This document shows positions 53,175 to 61,501 of a stretch of 64,000 bases of DNA, piece by piece (positions within the stretch are counted from its first letter, which is position 1; the number at the start of each line of letters is the position of its first letter). A program made the position numbers and the translations under genes. The notes under the pieces are model-generated. The model ran no database searches, had not been told where the DNA came from, and saw only the letters and a list, made by a program, of their open reading frames with translations. Source of the DNA: Chryseobacterium luteum (GTDB taxonomy: Bacteria > Bacteroidota > Bacteroidia > Flavobacteriales > Weeksellaceae); NCBI RefSeq assembly GCF_000737785.1, contig NZ_JPRO01000002.1, positions 124,001-188,000 of the forward strand, given 5' to 3'.

Positions 53175-53909
53175 TTGAGATACTTTATTGAATTTTCTTA
53201 CAACGGGAAAAACTATTTCGGTTATCAGATACAGCCGGATGCTGTTACCGTACAGGAAGAACTGGAAAAAGCGCTTTCCACGATATTGAGGGAAGAGATT
53301 AAAACAACAGGTGCCGGAAGAACGGATACAGGCGTTCATGCCAAAAAAATATTTGCCCATTTCGATACGGAACAACCTGTGGATGAAATGAATTTACCTT
53401 ATAAATTGAACAGTTTCTTACCGCCTGATATTTCTGTAAAGAGGATCTTTAAGGTGAGAGATGATTTTCATGCCCGTTTTGATGCTACGTACAGAACCTA
53501 TGAATATTATATTTCCCTGGCGAAAAATCCTTTTACCCAGGAATCGGCATGGCAGCACTGGAAAAGACCGCTGGATATTCGAAAAATGAATGAAGCCTGT
53601 AAGATTCTGTTTGAATATGAGGATTTTACAAGTTTTGCGAAGCTAAAGACGGATAATAAAACCAATATCTGCAAAATGTACAAGGCAGAGTGGGAGCAGG
53701 AAGGAACAGAACTTAAGTTTACGGTTTCAGCCAGCCGTTTCCTCAGAAATATGGTCCGCGCTATCGTGGGAACTATGGTTGAGATAGGGAGCGGAAAAAT
53801 AAAACCGGATGATCTGCGTAAAATTATTGAAGATAAGCACCGCAATGCAGCAGGGACTTCGGCTCCGGGACACGGATTGTTTCTGGTGGATGTAGGGTAT
53901 GAATTCTAA
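53175..53909 (+). CDS. truA: tRNA pseudouridine synthase A
   Basis: Forms pseudouridine at positions 38-40 of the anticodon arm; 244 residues. Motifs are RYFIEFSYNGKNYFGYQIQP, the catalytic Asp in GAGRTDTGVHAKKIFAHFD and FLRNMVRAIVGTMVEIGSGK. The start is taken as TTG at 53175 because homologues begin MRYFIEFSYNG as I recall, no ATG is available, and the earlier TTG codons at 53154/53157 lie in or next to the -7 box. Use of TTG is a point to verify. Confidence 0.93.
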   Translation: MRYFIEFSYNGKNYFGYQIQPDAVTVQEELEKALSTILREEIKTTGAGRTDTGVHAKKIFAHFDTEQPVDEMNLPYKLNSFLPPDISVKRIFKVRDDFHARFDATYRTYEYYISLAKNPFTQESAWQHWKRPLDIRKMNEACKILFEYEDFTSFAKLKTDNKTNICKMYKAEWEQEGTELKFTVSASRFLRNMVRAIVGTMVEIGSGKIKPDDLRKIIEDKHRNAAGTSAPGHGLFLVDVGYEF

Positions 53910-53983
53910 ACCGGGAAAATTATCATTCCAACTTTTATACAATCAGGATAGTCCTGAAGTTTAATACATAAAAAACACGAAAT

Positions 53984-54325
53984 ATGTTATCAATTTTTAT
54001 TCTTATAGGAGCCTACAGGTACTATGCACAGCTGGCGGAAAGATTCGGAAAAACAAAATGGCACTATGGACTTTCAGCGATCGCTGTGTATTTGGGAACT
54101 CAGCTGGTCTTCGGCTTTTCGTATGGGATTTATAAGGGAATTACAGATCCGGCTTCTATAGAGGGTGTGGATTACACAGGATTCTCCCTCATTAATATCA
54201 TCAGCTGGGTCATTTCCATTGCTGCTGTATATGGAGTTTATCACCTTCTTCAGAGGAAATTTGTGAAAGAGCAAGTTACCAAACCTTCTTTGGAAATTGA
54301 AAAAATAGGAGATAAGGATTTATAA
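53984..54325 (+). CDS. Small integral membrane protein, unknown function
   Basis: Protein of 113 residues with about three transmembrane helices: near 1-12 (LSIFILIGAYR), around 28-50 (YGLSAIAVYLGTQLVFGFSY) and around 70-90 (LINIISWVISIAAVYGVYHL). The end is charged (KPSLEIEKIGDKDL) and probably cytoplasmic. I do not recognise a family. It lies between truA and an ABC exporter on the same strand. The gap after it (54326-54572) holds only weak inverted repeats (CCCATTAAATATTTAAATGGG-like at about 54412-54432) and the ABC promoter. Confidence 0.7.
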   Translation: MLSIFILIGAYRYYAQLAERFGKTKWHYGLSAIAVYLGTQLVFGFSYGIYKGITDPASIEGVDYTGFSLINIISWVISIAAVYGVYHLLQRKFVKEQVTKPSLEIEKIGDKDL

Positions 54326-54530
54326 AAGCGGGTGACAGAAATTAGCCCACTGAGACCCTTGAAGTCACCGGATGTGTCTGGTATTGGCTATTTCAACCAA
54401 CAGTCTTAAGCCCATTAAATATTTAAATGGGTAAAATCCGGCTTTAAATATTCATATTATAAATAACCTTTATCTGAAATTTTCTATGACGATTTGATGA
54501 GCTTCTACAGGCTTTCAAATTTTAAAGTCT

Positions 54531-54538
54531 TATTTTTG
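54531..54538 (+). promoter_or_regulatory. ABC exporter promoter -7 box
   Basis: TATTTTTG followed by CAT fits TAnnTTTG, 34 bases before the ATG at 54573. The -33 element is unclear. Confidence 0.5.
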
Positions 54539-54572
54539 CATTGAATTTTAAATTCTTTCTTCAACTCGTACA

Positions 54573-56333
54573 ATGAAAAAACAAGATACCTGGGGGATTG
54601 TTAAGAGGCTGTTCTTTATAGGAATGAAATTCCGGTCCTGGTTCATCCTTACTTTAATCATTTCCGTATTACTGTCCGTAGTTTCTACCTATAGACCTTA
54701 TCTTACCATGGAGGTGGTGGATAATGACATCACCAAGCTGAGGGATAATGCTTTGATGATGAAGCATATCTACATACTGGTAGGTTTGGTTTTTGCAGAA
54801 ACTGTTTTAAACTTTTTCTTAGTTTACTTTTCAAATTTTATTTCGCAGAATGTTATCCGCGATATCCGTGAAAGGCTGTATGCAAAACTGATCTATTTCA
54901 GAACTTCATTTTTTGACAAAACGCCCATCGGGCAGCTTGTAACCCGTGCTGTAGGCGATGTGGAAACTATTGCTACCGTTTATACAGACGGTTTTCTCAT
55001 GGTTTTCGGAGATATTCTGAGAATTGTGTTTGTCCTGGTGATGATGTTCAGTACCAATGTTCATTTGAGCTATATTACATTAGCGATCCTGCCTTTAATG
55101 GTTCTGATTACCAGATTCTTTCAGAAAAGACTGAAAAAAGCTTTCGGAGATGAAAGAACATGGACGGCCAATCAGAACTCTTTCGTTCAGGAAAGGCTGG
55201 CAGGGATGTCAATTATCCAGGTTTTTAACAGACAGGAAGCTGAATTTAAAAAGTTTGATGATATTAATATCACGCTGAAAGGAGCCCTGTTGAGAACCGT
55301 ATTTATTTTCTCATTATTCTTTCCGGTAGTAGAGCTTATATCTTCTTTATTTATAGGATTTATCCTTTTTTACGGAGGTTATATCACAATCAGTGCCGGG
55401 GTTGTTATTGCGTTTATCCAGTATATTTCGATGCTGATCCGTCCGTTAAGACAGATTGCTGACCGTTTCAACAATATCCAGAGAGGTATTGTAGGAGCAG
55501 AAAGGGTATTGGGTGTCATGGATGAAGATTACGCCATGCCGAATACGGGAACGGTGAAGAAAGATCACTTCGACGGTAAAATTGAATTCGAAAATGTACG
55601 TTTTGCTTACGACGACAAGCAGGAAGTACTGAAAGGAATTGATTTTAAAGTGAATCCGGGAGAAACAGTAGCTATCGTGGGAGCAACCGGTGCAGGGAAA
55701 TCGACTATTATCAGTCTTATTACAAGGCTTTATGATATTAACTCCGGAAAGATTATAATTGATGATGTAGATTTAAAAGAGTACGAGCTTTATAATTTGA
55801 GAAGACATATCGGAGTGGTTCTGCAGGATGTATTTCTTTTCCACGGAAGCATTTTTGAAAACCTTGCCTTTGGGGATGAAAGTATTACTTTAGAAAAAAT
55901 AAAGGCAGGAGCAAAAGAAATTGAAGTAGACCAGTTTATCGAGCAGCTTCCGGGAGGATATGATTTTGTAGTAAGCGAAAGAGGTTCGTCTATTTCCTTG
56001 GGTCAGAGACAGCTGTTATCTTTTCTGAGAGCTTATCTGTCAGACCCTAAAATTCTGATTCTGGACGAAGCCACTTCTTCTATAGACCACGAAAGTGAAA
56101 AACTGATCCAGAGAGCAACCGAAAAAATTACCAAAAACAGAACCTCGATTATCATTGCCCACAGACTTTCTACCATTGAAAAGGCAGATAAAATTATTGT
56201 TATGGAGCATGGTAAAATCGTAGAAGAAGGAAAGCACCTGGAGCTTCTTGACCGCAACGGATATTACGCAACACTTTACAAAGCCCAGCTGAGAAATGAG
56301 GTGGAACTGGAAGAAGAAAAGCAAAAATCATAG
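54573..56333 (+). CDS. ABC exporter, fused permease and ATPase (MsbA/LmrA-like)
   Basis: Half-transporter of 586 residues that dimerises to export lipids or drugs. The six-helix membrane domain (about 1-310) starts with WFILTLIISVLLSVVSTYRP. The nucleotide-binding domain follows, with Walker A VGATGAGKSTIISLI near residue 370, a Q-loop (GVVLQDVFLF), the signature SISLGQRQLLSFLRAY, in which the usual SGGQ is SLGQ, Walker B ILILDEATSSID and the H-loop IIIAHRLSTIEKAD. All ATPase motifs are present. The substrate is unknown. It ends 65 bases before the end of the convergent metalloprotease gene, with a strong terminator between. Confidence 0.93.
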   Translation: MKKQDTWGIVKRLFFIGMKFRSWFILTLIISVLLSVVSTYRPYLTMEVVDNDITKLRDNALMMKHIYILVGLVFAETVLNFFLVYFSNFISQNVIRDIRERLYAKLIYFRTSFFDKTPIGQLVTRAVGDVETIATVYTDGFLMVFGDILRIVFVLVMMFSTNVHLSYITLAILPLMVLITRFFQKRLKKAFGDERTWTANQNSFVQERLAGMSIIQVFNRQEAEFKKFDDINITLKGALLRTVFIFSLFFPVVELISSLFIGFILFYGGYITISAGVVIAFIQYISMLIRPLRQIADRFNNIQRGIVGAERVLGVMDEDYAMPNTGTVKKDHFDGKIEFENVRFAYDDKQEVLKGIDFKVNPGETVAIVGATGAGKSTIISLITRLYDINSGKIIIDDVDLKEYELYNLRRHIGVVLQDVFLFHGSIFENLAFGDESITLEKIKAGAKEIEVDQFIEQLPGGYDFVVSERGSSISLGQRQLLSFLRAYLSDPKILILDEATSSIDHESEKLIQRATEKITKNRTSIIIAHRLSTIEKADKIIVMEHGKIVEEGKHLELLDRNGYYATLYKAQLRNEVELEEEKQKS

Positions 56334-56349
56334 ATCAGTATGATTTCAT

Positions 56350-56386
56350 AAATACAAAAGAGAGCCTGGAGCTCTCTTTTGTATTT
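56350..56386. terminator. Bidirectional terminator
   Basis: A perfect 16-bp stem (AAATACAAAAGAGAGC and its complement) closes the loop CTGGA between the convergent ABC exporter and metalloprotease genes. Confidence 0.9.
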
Positions 56387-56398
56387 GAAACGTGTTCT

Positions 56399-58177
56399 TT
56401 AAAATTTTAATTTCCTAGTGATCACTTTCCCGTTTTCCAAAACTGCCGTCACGGTGATAATGATATTTTTTTCATTGACAGGGAATCTGAATTCAGAGGA
56501 TTTTATATTTGCCCTGCTGGTCAAAAGTCTTCCCGAAGCATCATAGATATGAACGGTGGAGATCTTAAGATCACTTTTTACCCATACAAAACTCTCGTCC
56601 CTGATGATCTCTGAGGTGCCTGGTTTGCTTACATTTGCAACAGCCAGAGGATTCTGAATGATCACGGAATAATCTTCTACCTGCCCGTATTTTGGAGTAT
56701 AGCAGGCAGTAACAGCTGTTCCGTTAAATTCACCGATCACTCTCATTCTTAACGGCGTATTGGCTACTGCACCCGAAGGAGGAGTTACTGATGCGGTGGC
56801 AACGGAGCTGCTGCTGATCCCGCTCTGATTAAGCACAAGCTCTGTGGCTTCATTAAACTGTCCGTCATTATTATAATCTATATAAGCTTTGATAATGTGC
56901 GGATTGCTGGTTCCCGGCGTAACCGTAAGTACCGTTGCGGTATTGGAAGGAATGGTAGTTTTTGAAATGCCGGAACAGTAATTTCCCGTAAAGTTTTCAT
57001 AGAAATTATTGGAAGCCTGTTTATAATTGGCAGAGTAGTTATTAATGTCAGCAAATTTCACGGAAGTAATTCCGATATTAAAGTTTCCCGGATTCGTTAT
57101 AGAGGTGGGAGCGCAGGCTGTGGTTAAAACAGCGCTGTTGTTGGCTGTAATTAAAGAGGCTGTCGGAGAATTGATCAGCGTCTGTCTGTATTGCAGAAGC
57201 TGTGCCGTCGCCCTGTCAGACTGTCCCTGAGTAAATAAATTCCTGAAGCAGAACGTGTAAGCCATAACATTTCTTTCACCGCCTGCATATATCTGGCTGG
57301 TACATGGGTTGATCTGCCCTGTCTGGCAGGTATAAGGAACAGACGAATGGTAAAGGCTTTTCATAGGCTCAGTATCACATACCAGGTCGCCCTGAAGAGT
57401 ACAGTCTGCATTCGTGGGACAGGCTCCGGTAGATTCATTGTAGCCTTCATGCGTGTGGCGAAGGCCTAGTGCATGCCCGAATTCATGAGCCAAAGTCTGT
57501 GCATTCACTGCCGAAGCACTTGTGGACATGAAAGAATAATCATTGCTGCCGCCCGGATAGTAAGCAAATCCGTTCAGGGTTCCTGAATTGGAAGCCAGTT
57601 TTTTAACGACATAGATATTATAATACTTGCTGGTATCCCACATTCCCAAAGCAGTAATTTCGGAAGCTGTTACGGCATTCGTGGTATTGTCATTATTGAC
57701 CCCTCCACTCACGTATTTCGGAAGATGGGAAGCATTGATCCTGTTGATGCCGTTGGTGGGATTACAGCCTGGGTTTATTTTGGCAAAAACCAACCTTACC
57801 GGCAGTATGGCGCTGGTTCCGGACATACCGCTGGATGTGCTTCCGGAAAATACCCCGTTCGTATAATTAATCCATGCTGTAATATCAGCATCGGATTTGT
57901 TATTGACTGTCCCAATGGCACTTCCGTCACCTACCACATGAACAACAACAGGAATTTCATAGACCTGGTTCTTGTTTAATGTGCTGGCTAACTTTCCGCT
58001 TTTGATGAGCCTGGATAATTCCAGGTTGAAAGCATCGTCCTGAGCTTTCTGTTCCGGATGTTTTTCATAATGTTTTCGCATCAATTCATCGGTTCCGCAC
58101 TCTTGAAATTCAATCTTTTGTGAATAAAAATTGGAACAGGCTAATCCTGAAATGATGATTAGTAATAGTTTTTTCAT
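56399..58177 (-). CDS. Secreted M43 (pappalysin-like) zinc metalloprotease
   Basis: Exported protease of 592 residues with signal MKKLLLIIISGLACSNFYSQ. The zinc motif LAHEFGHALGLRHTHEG (HExxHxxGxxH, about residues 228-238) marks a metzincin, and CPTNADCTLQGDLVCDTEPM supports M43. A GEVED-type beta domain follows around 420-510 (HIIKAYIDYNNDGQFNEATE and KYGQVEDYSVII), ending in a T9SS-like C-terminal part (VHIYDASGRLLTSRANIKSS to TRKLKF). It is therefore secreted, to degrade proteins outside the cell. It is transcribed alone. Confidence 0.9.
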   Translation of the reverse strand: MKKLLLIIISGLACSNFYSQKIEFQECGTDELMRKHYEKHPEQKAQDDAFNLELSRLIKSGKLASTLNKNQVYEIPVVVHVVGDGSAIGTVNNKSDADITAWINYTNGVFSGSTSSGMSGTSAILPVRLVFAKINPGCNPTNGINRINASHLPKYVSGGVNNDNTTNAVTASEITALGMWDTSKYYNIYVVKKLASNSGTLNGFAYYPGGSNDYSFMSTSASAVNAQTLAHEFGHALGLRHTHEGYNESTGACPTNADCTLQGDLVCDTEPMKSLYHSSVPYTCQTGQINPCTSQIYAGGERNVMAYTFCFRNLFTQGQSDRATAQLLQYRQTLINSPTASLITANNSAVLTTACAPTSITNPGNFNIGITSVKFADINNYSANYKQASNNFYENFTGNYCSGISKTTIPSNTATVLTVTPGTSNPHIIKAYIDYNNDGQFNEATELVLNQSGISSSSVATASVTPPSGAVANTPLRMRVIGEFNGTAVTACYTPKYGQVEDYSVIIQNPLAVANVSKPGTSEIIRDESFVWVKSDLKISTVHIYDASGRLLTSRANIKSSEFRFPVNEKNIIITVTAVLENGKVITRKLKF

Positions 58178-58289
58178 AAATAGGGTATTTAAGTTGTGTT
58201 GTGCTGAAAATAAACAGTAAATCGCTTATTTTTATAGTATATTGATACTTAAATGGTTAAATTTATTTAAAAAAAATACTAAAACCTAA

Positions 58290-58650
58290 TAAATGGGTAT
58301 GCAAATGAAAAATGTCAGTATCAGACTGTTGAATATCAAGTCCACTTCACTTTGTCGGGCCATTTTTGGAAAACGTTCCTATAATCATGAAGCCTGTGAT
58401 ATTTTTTTCAGTTGTGCGGGTATATTTTAAAACCTGTTCGGGAGTGGTAAAAAAATGAAACGCTTCTCTGTCATGCCAGATGTCTTAGGTTTCATCGGTT
58501 TCAAATTCTGTAATGTCAGAGACGATCCACTTTACTTTTTCAGCGTCACTTCCCAGTCTTGCTTTTGTTTTTTACAAAGCTTTTCCGAAATGTGGAGGAC
58601 GGTAATTCTGTAATCTTCATCCAGTAAATTGTTGATGCATTCCATCCTTT
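58290..58650 (-). pseudogene. SAM-dependent methyltransferase remnant
   Basis: The minus strand in this gap reads as a decayed class I methyltransferase. One frame gives LLDEDYRITVLHISEKL. A frame change leads to KTKARLGSDAEKVKWIVSDI, then TEFETDET, an in-frame TAA, DIWHDREAFHFFTTPEQVLK and YTRTTEKNITGFMIIGTFSK. NGPTK and a TGA follow, then SGLDIQQSD. The blocks match the order of motif II (V-D/H-IS), the SDITEF and DxWHDRAVFHF segments and the IGTFS-NGP-xCSGL end of this family. Motif I with the SAM-binding glycines is missing from the 5' part. At least two stops and one frameshift are seen. Confidence 0.7.
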
Positions 58651-58697
58651 AGATTGCTGATAATAGTCGTAAAATAAGCTTTAATGCCAGCCGGAAG

Positions 58698-59288
58698 TTA
58701 ATCTTTCAATTGATCATTAATTTCTTCAAATTTATTAATTAATCCATTAAGTTTTGCCTGTTGTTTCTTGATGGTTTTCGGCCTTAAATAAAACCAGTTG
58801 AAGGCTATCCACAAAAAAGTGAGTCCATAGGCAGTAACTGCATATATCATTTTCATTCTTGAAGCATATTCATACATATACAGACTTATTCCGGCGAACA
58901 GCATAATGAAGTATAGATTCAGCATGGTGGTCTGCATAAATTTCTGTTTGTTCTTCAGGGAATACAGGCTGTTTAAGTATTCAGCATTCGTCTGGGTGCT
59001 GTCAAGTTTATAAAAGTTCATAAACAATTGGTTGTAAGCGAAAAGGAAAATAACCATGGCCAGAATGACCAATACAATCCCAATTTTAGTTGTAGCCAGT
59101 TGAGGTTGATAGTGGTACCAGATCAGTCCTATCAATACGCTGGTTACAATCAGCAAAATATTGGTAGTGATTAATTTACGTATATTTTCTTTTTTGAATT
59201 TTTTCAACCTTCCCAGCAGTTCTTCTATGCTGGGTTTCTCTACAGTCTGTTGTTTCCAGAGGTTTTTAAAATCTATATTAGTAGCCAT
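58698..59288 (-). CDS. Four-helix membrane protein paired with an ECF sigma factor
   Basis: Protein of 196 residues with a cytoplasmic N-terminus (NIDFKNLWKQQTVEKPSIEE) and about four transmembrane helices: LITTNILLIVTSVLIGLIWY, IGIVLVILAMVIFLFAYNQL, then LNLYFIMLFAGISLYMY and VTAYGLTFLWIAFNWFYL. A C-terminal coiled coil follows. The start overlaps the sigma gene end by 11 bases, so it is the likely anti-sigma partner. It lacks the zinc His-Cys motif of common anti-sigma factors. The role is inferred from position. Confidence 0.72.
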   Translation of the reverse strand: MATNIDFKNLWKQQTVEKPSIEELLGRLKKFKKENIRKLITTNILLIVTSVLIGLIWYHYQPQLATTKIGIVLVILAMVIFLFAYNQLFMNFYKLDSTQTNAEYLNSLYSLKNKQKFMQTTMLNLYFIMLFAGISLYMYEYASRMKMIYAVTAYGLTFLWIAFNWFYLRPKTIKKQQAKLNGLINKFEEINDQLKD

Positions 59289-59748
59289 TTTCTTTGAATC
59301 TTTTTGTTAATTTTTCTTTTATCCTGTGAATCCTTACCCGTATATTAGCTTCAGACAGTCCCACGATACCGGCAATTTCTGCCTGCTTTACTTCTTCCAG
59401 TTCCAGAGAAATAATGATACGGTCTGTTTCAGGCAGCTCAGAAATAAACTGATAGAGCATCTGGATCTGCGGTTCAATAGATTCCTGCTTTTTTTCTTCG
59501 AGATGAACGGGAAACTCTGCTTTCATAAATCTTTTCTCCTTTTCGATCCGCTTTAAACAGTTATTCGAAGCAATTCTAAAGATCCATGTTCCAATACTTG
59601 ATTCATTCCTGAATTTTGGAAGCTGTCGCCAAACAATAATGAATGTTTCCTGTGCGAGATCCTGTGCCAGTTCAGAATCGTTTACATATCCCATGCACAA
59701 ACGGAATATCTTCTGCCAGTACAGTTCATATATATCTTCAAATACCAT
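59278..59748 (-). CDS. ECF-type RNA polymerase sigma factor
   Basis: Sigma-70 family protein of 156 residues. Region 2 is MVFEDIYELYWQKIFRLCMG with NDSELAQDLAQETFIIVWRQ. Region 4 is LPETDRIIISLELEEVKQAE followed by IAGIVGLSEANIRVRIHRIK, the helix-turn-helix. No region 1 or 3 is present, as in ECF sigmas. It overlaps the hydrolase stop by one base upstream and the membrane-protein gene downstream, so all three form one unit. The target promoter is unknown. Confidence 0.92.
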   Translation of the reverse strand: MVFEDIYELYWQKIFRLCMGYVNDSELAQDLAQETFIIVWRQLPKFRNESSIGTWIFRIASNNCLKRIEKEKRFMKAEFPVHLEEKKQESIEPQIQMLYQFISELPETDRIIISLELEEVKQAEIAGIVGLSEANIRVRIHRIKEKLTKRFKENGY

Positions 59749-60599
59749 TATTGGGGTGATAAAAAGTTATTTAACTGTTCAAAGTACCATTCTTTGTCGT
59801 CATACATAATAAAATGAAGCCCTTTTGAAGCATATCTCATATCTGCACTTTTTAAATTTTTATATTGACTTTCAATAGCAGACTTGAAATTTACAAAATA
59901 AGATTCCAGCAGGATAAGGGAAGGACATTGAATAGTCTGTATTTTTTCCCTAAGGTCTGTATTGGAGAAATCACAGTACATCTTTGCAAATGTTATCCTG
60001 TCAGACTTCATACTCCAGCCAACTACCGTTTCCTGCATCGATGGATTGGCTACAAGACGGGGTATAGTAGCCGTTTGCATTTGTTTAAACTGTTCATCAC
60101 TCATTGCTTTCAATGTATTGATGGTTGAGGTACAGTCATTATTCTCTTTAGATTTAAAATTGGGATCCGACAGCGCAGCCAGACACGGAAGAGCATCTAC
60201 AACAACTATTTTGGAAACCAGTTCAGGATAATCTGCAGCTAATGCCATGGCCAGACCTCCTCCCATACTATGTCCGATGATAATCGGTTTTTCAATTTTC
60301 TGATCCTTTATATAATCAGCAATTCCTTTTTCCCAGTCTTTAAAATTGGCATCTGCCAATGGTTTTACTCCGGCAAATCCTTTCATTGTTAGTACATAAC
60401 ACGAAAATTTTTTATCAAATTGGGTTACGGTTTCATTCCACACCTCTCCGGAAGAAGCAAACCCAGGGATAAAGATGATAGACTGTTTGCCTTTTCCGGT
60501 CTTTTTTACTTCAAAAGGATAGGTTTTTGTTTGTCCAAATATATTGCATACCGTTGCAAAAACTAATACCAGGATAAGGAAGATTTTGTAGTTTTTCAT
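59748..60599 (-). CDS. Exported alpha/beta hydrolase
   Basis: Hydrolase of 283 residues with signal MKNYKIFLILVLVFATVCNI. The fold is shown by QSIIFIPGFASSGEVWNETV (oxyanion loop), the nucleophile elbow IIIGHSMGGGLAMALAADYP with the catalytic Ser, an Asp region at VVVDALPCLAALSDPNF and a late His in ASKGLHFIMYDD. It faces the periplasm or is lipid-associated. Substrate unknown. It is the first gene of the operon with the ECF sigma and membrane protein, which suggests that the sigma system responds to, or controls, envelope or lipid-related chemistry. Confidence 0.85.
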   Translation of the reverse strand: MKNYKIFLILVLVFATVCNIFGQTKTYPFEVKKTGKGKQSIIFIPGFASSGEVWNETVTQFDKKFSCYVLTMKGFAGVKPLADANFKDWEKGIADYIKDQKIEKPIIIGHSMGGGLAMALAADYPELVSKIVVVDALPCLAALSDPNFKSKENNDCTSTINTLKAMSDEQFKQMQTATIPRLVANPSMQETVVGWSMKSDRITFAKMYCDFSNTDLREKIQTIQCPSLILLESYFVNFKSAIESQYKNLKSADMRYASKGLHFIMYDDKEWYFEQLNNFLSPQ

Positions 60600-60785
60600 T
60601 GTATAAAATTTTAATGTGAATCTGTCTTTTAGAGACCAGATTTTTTAAAATGTTACAGAATGTTTTAAATTATTTTATGAAATTATGTTTAAATGTAATA
60701 GGGTAGAGGTTTATTATTTTGAAATTGTTGATTATCCACTGTCATTTCAAGAAATGCAATAATCTTATGAAATAGCAATTTTAAA

Positions 60786-61000
60786 TCACAAATCATCATC
60801 AATCTTTTTCTTCTTTTTGCTGAAAATTTTAATTTTCCTGTTCTTCAAAACGCGATAAAATAAAAAATCGTTGCCACATCGCGCCATTCCAGCAAATTTT
60901 TCATCAATTTCCCTAACCATATTGATGTAAAGCATCATATTTCAGTGGTTTATCCGATTCAAAAGAAAGTTTGTTTTTTTTGATTGTTTTTCCTGAATTA
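60786..61000 (-). pseudogene. Remnant of a small protein gene (frameshifted)
   Basis: In the 630-base gap 60600-61233 the minus strand reads KKNKLSFESDKPLKYDALHQ, then one base out of frame MVREIDEKFAGMARCGNDFL followed by FYRVLKNRKIKIFSKKKKK and a stop at 60786. The second part alone is a possible 44-residue ORF from 60920. The two parts fit as one protein with a single-base shift near 60920. No family is recognised. The remaining gap is A/T-rich without features. Confidence 0.35.
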
Positions 61001-61233
61001 ATAGGCTTTTTAACGCTGTTTTCTATGCAATTTTAGTGGCTTTAATTTATTTTCATCATTCTCAAAAAATGTAAAATTCTTATAAAATCATCAAATTGAG
61101 TAAAAAAATGACGTTTGACTTGTGATTATATTAAAAAATTCACTATTTTTATTACAAATTTAAAGCATGCCCCTGAAAATTGGAGGGTATAAGGTGTAAA
61201 ATTATTTTTTTAAAATTAAAACCCAAAATACAA

Positions 61234-61446
61234 ATGAGTAATATACAAGATGAATTTAAAGTCTTTAAGGATGAGCTGAAAAAACTGAATATCGATGTAC
61301 AGAAAGTAGTGAAGGTGGGAAACGGAAGCATGGATTTCCATGAGGTTTTTTATAAGTCACCGAGATATCAGGAAGTGAAAAGTGTGTATGTCCAGCGTCA
61401 TAATCTGGACAGTATGGTGGAGAAATTTAAAAAGGCTTACCATTAA
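61234..61446 (+). CDS. Small conserved-looking cytoplasmic protein
   Basis: Protein of 70 residues starting MSNIQDEFKVFKDELKKLNI and ending MVEKFKKAYH. It is charged, mostly helical at both ends with a short beta centre (KVVKVGNGSMDFHEVFY), and has no signal peptide. I start at 61234; an earlier in-frame ATG at 61180 gives a lysine-rich extension with poor context. A GC-rich terminator directly after the stop supports a real gene. No function is known to me. Confidence 0.65.
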   Translation: MSNIQDEFKVFKDELKKLNIDVQKVVKVGNGSMDFHEVFYKSPRYQEVKSVYVQRHNLDSMVEKFKKAYH

Positions 61447-61457
61447 AATATAACGGG

Positions 61458-61483
61458 GCGCCGCAGAGAATCTGCGGCGCTTT
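61458..61483 (+). terminator. Terminator after the small protein gene
   Basis: A perfect 10-bp stem, GCGCCGCAGA with TCTGCGGCGC, closes the loop GAA and is followed by TTT. It lies between convergent genes. Confidence 0.85.
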
Positions 61484-61501
61484 CTATTGCAGTACTATTT
61501 A

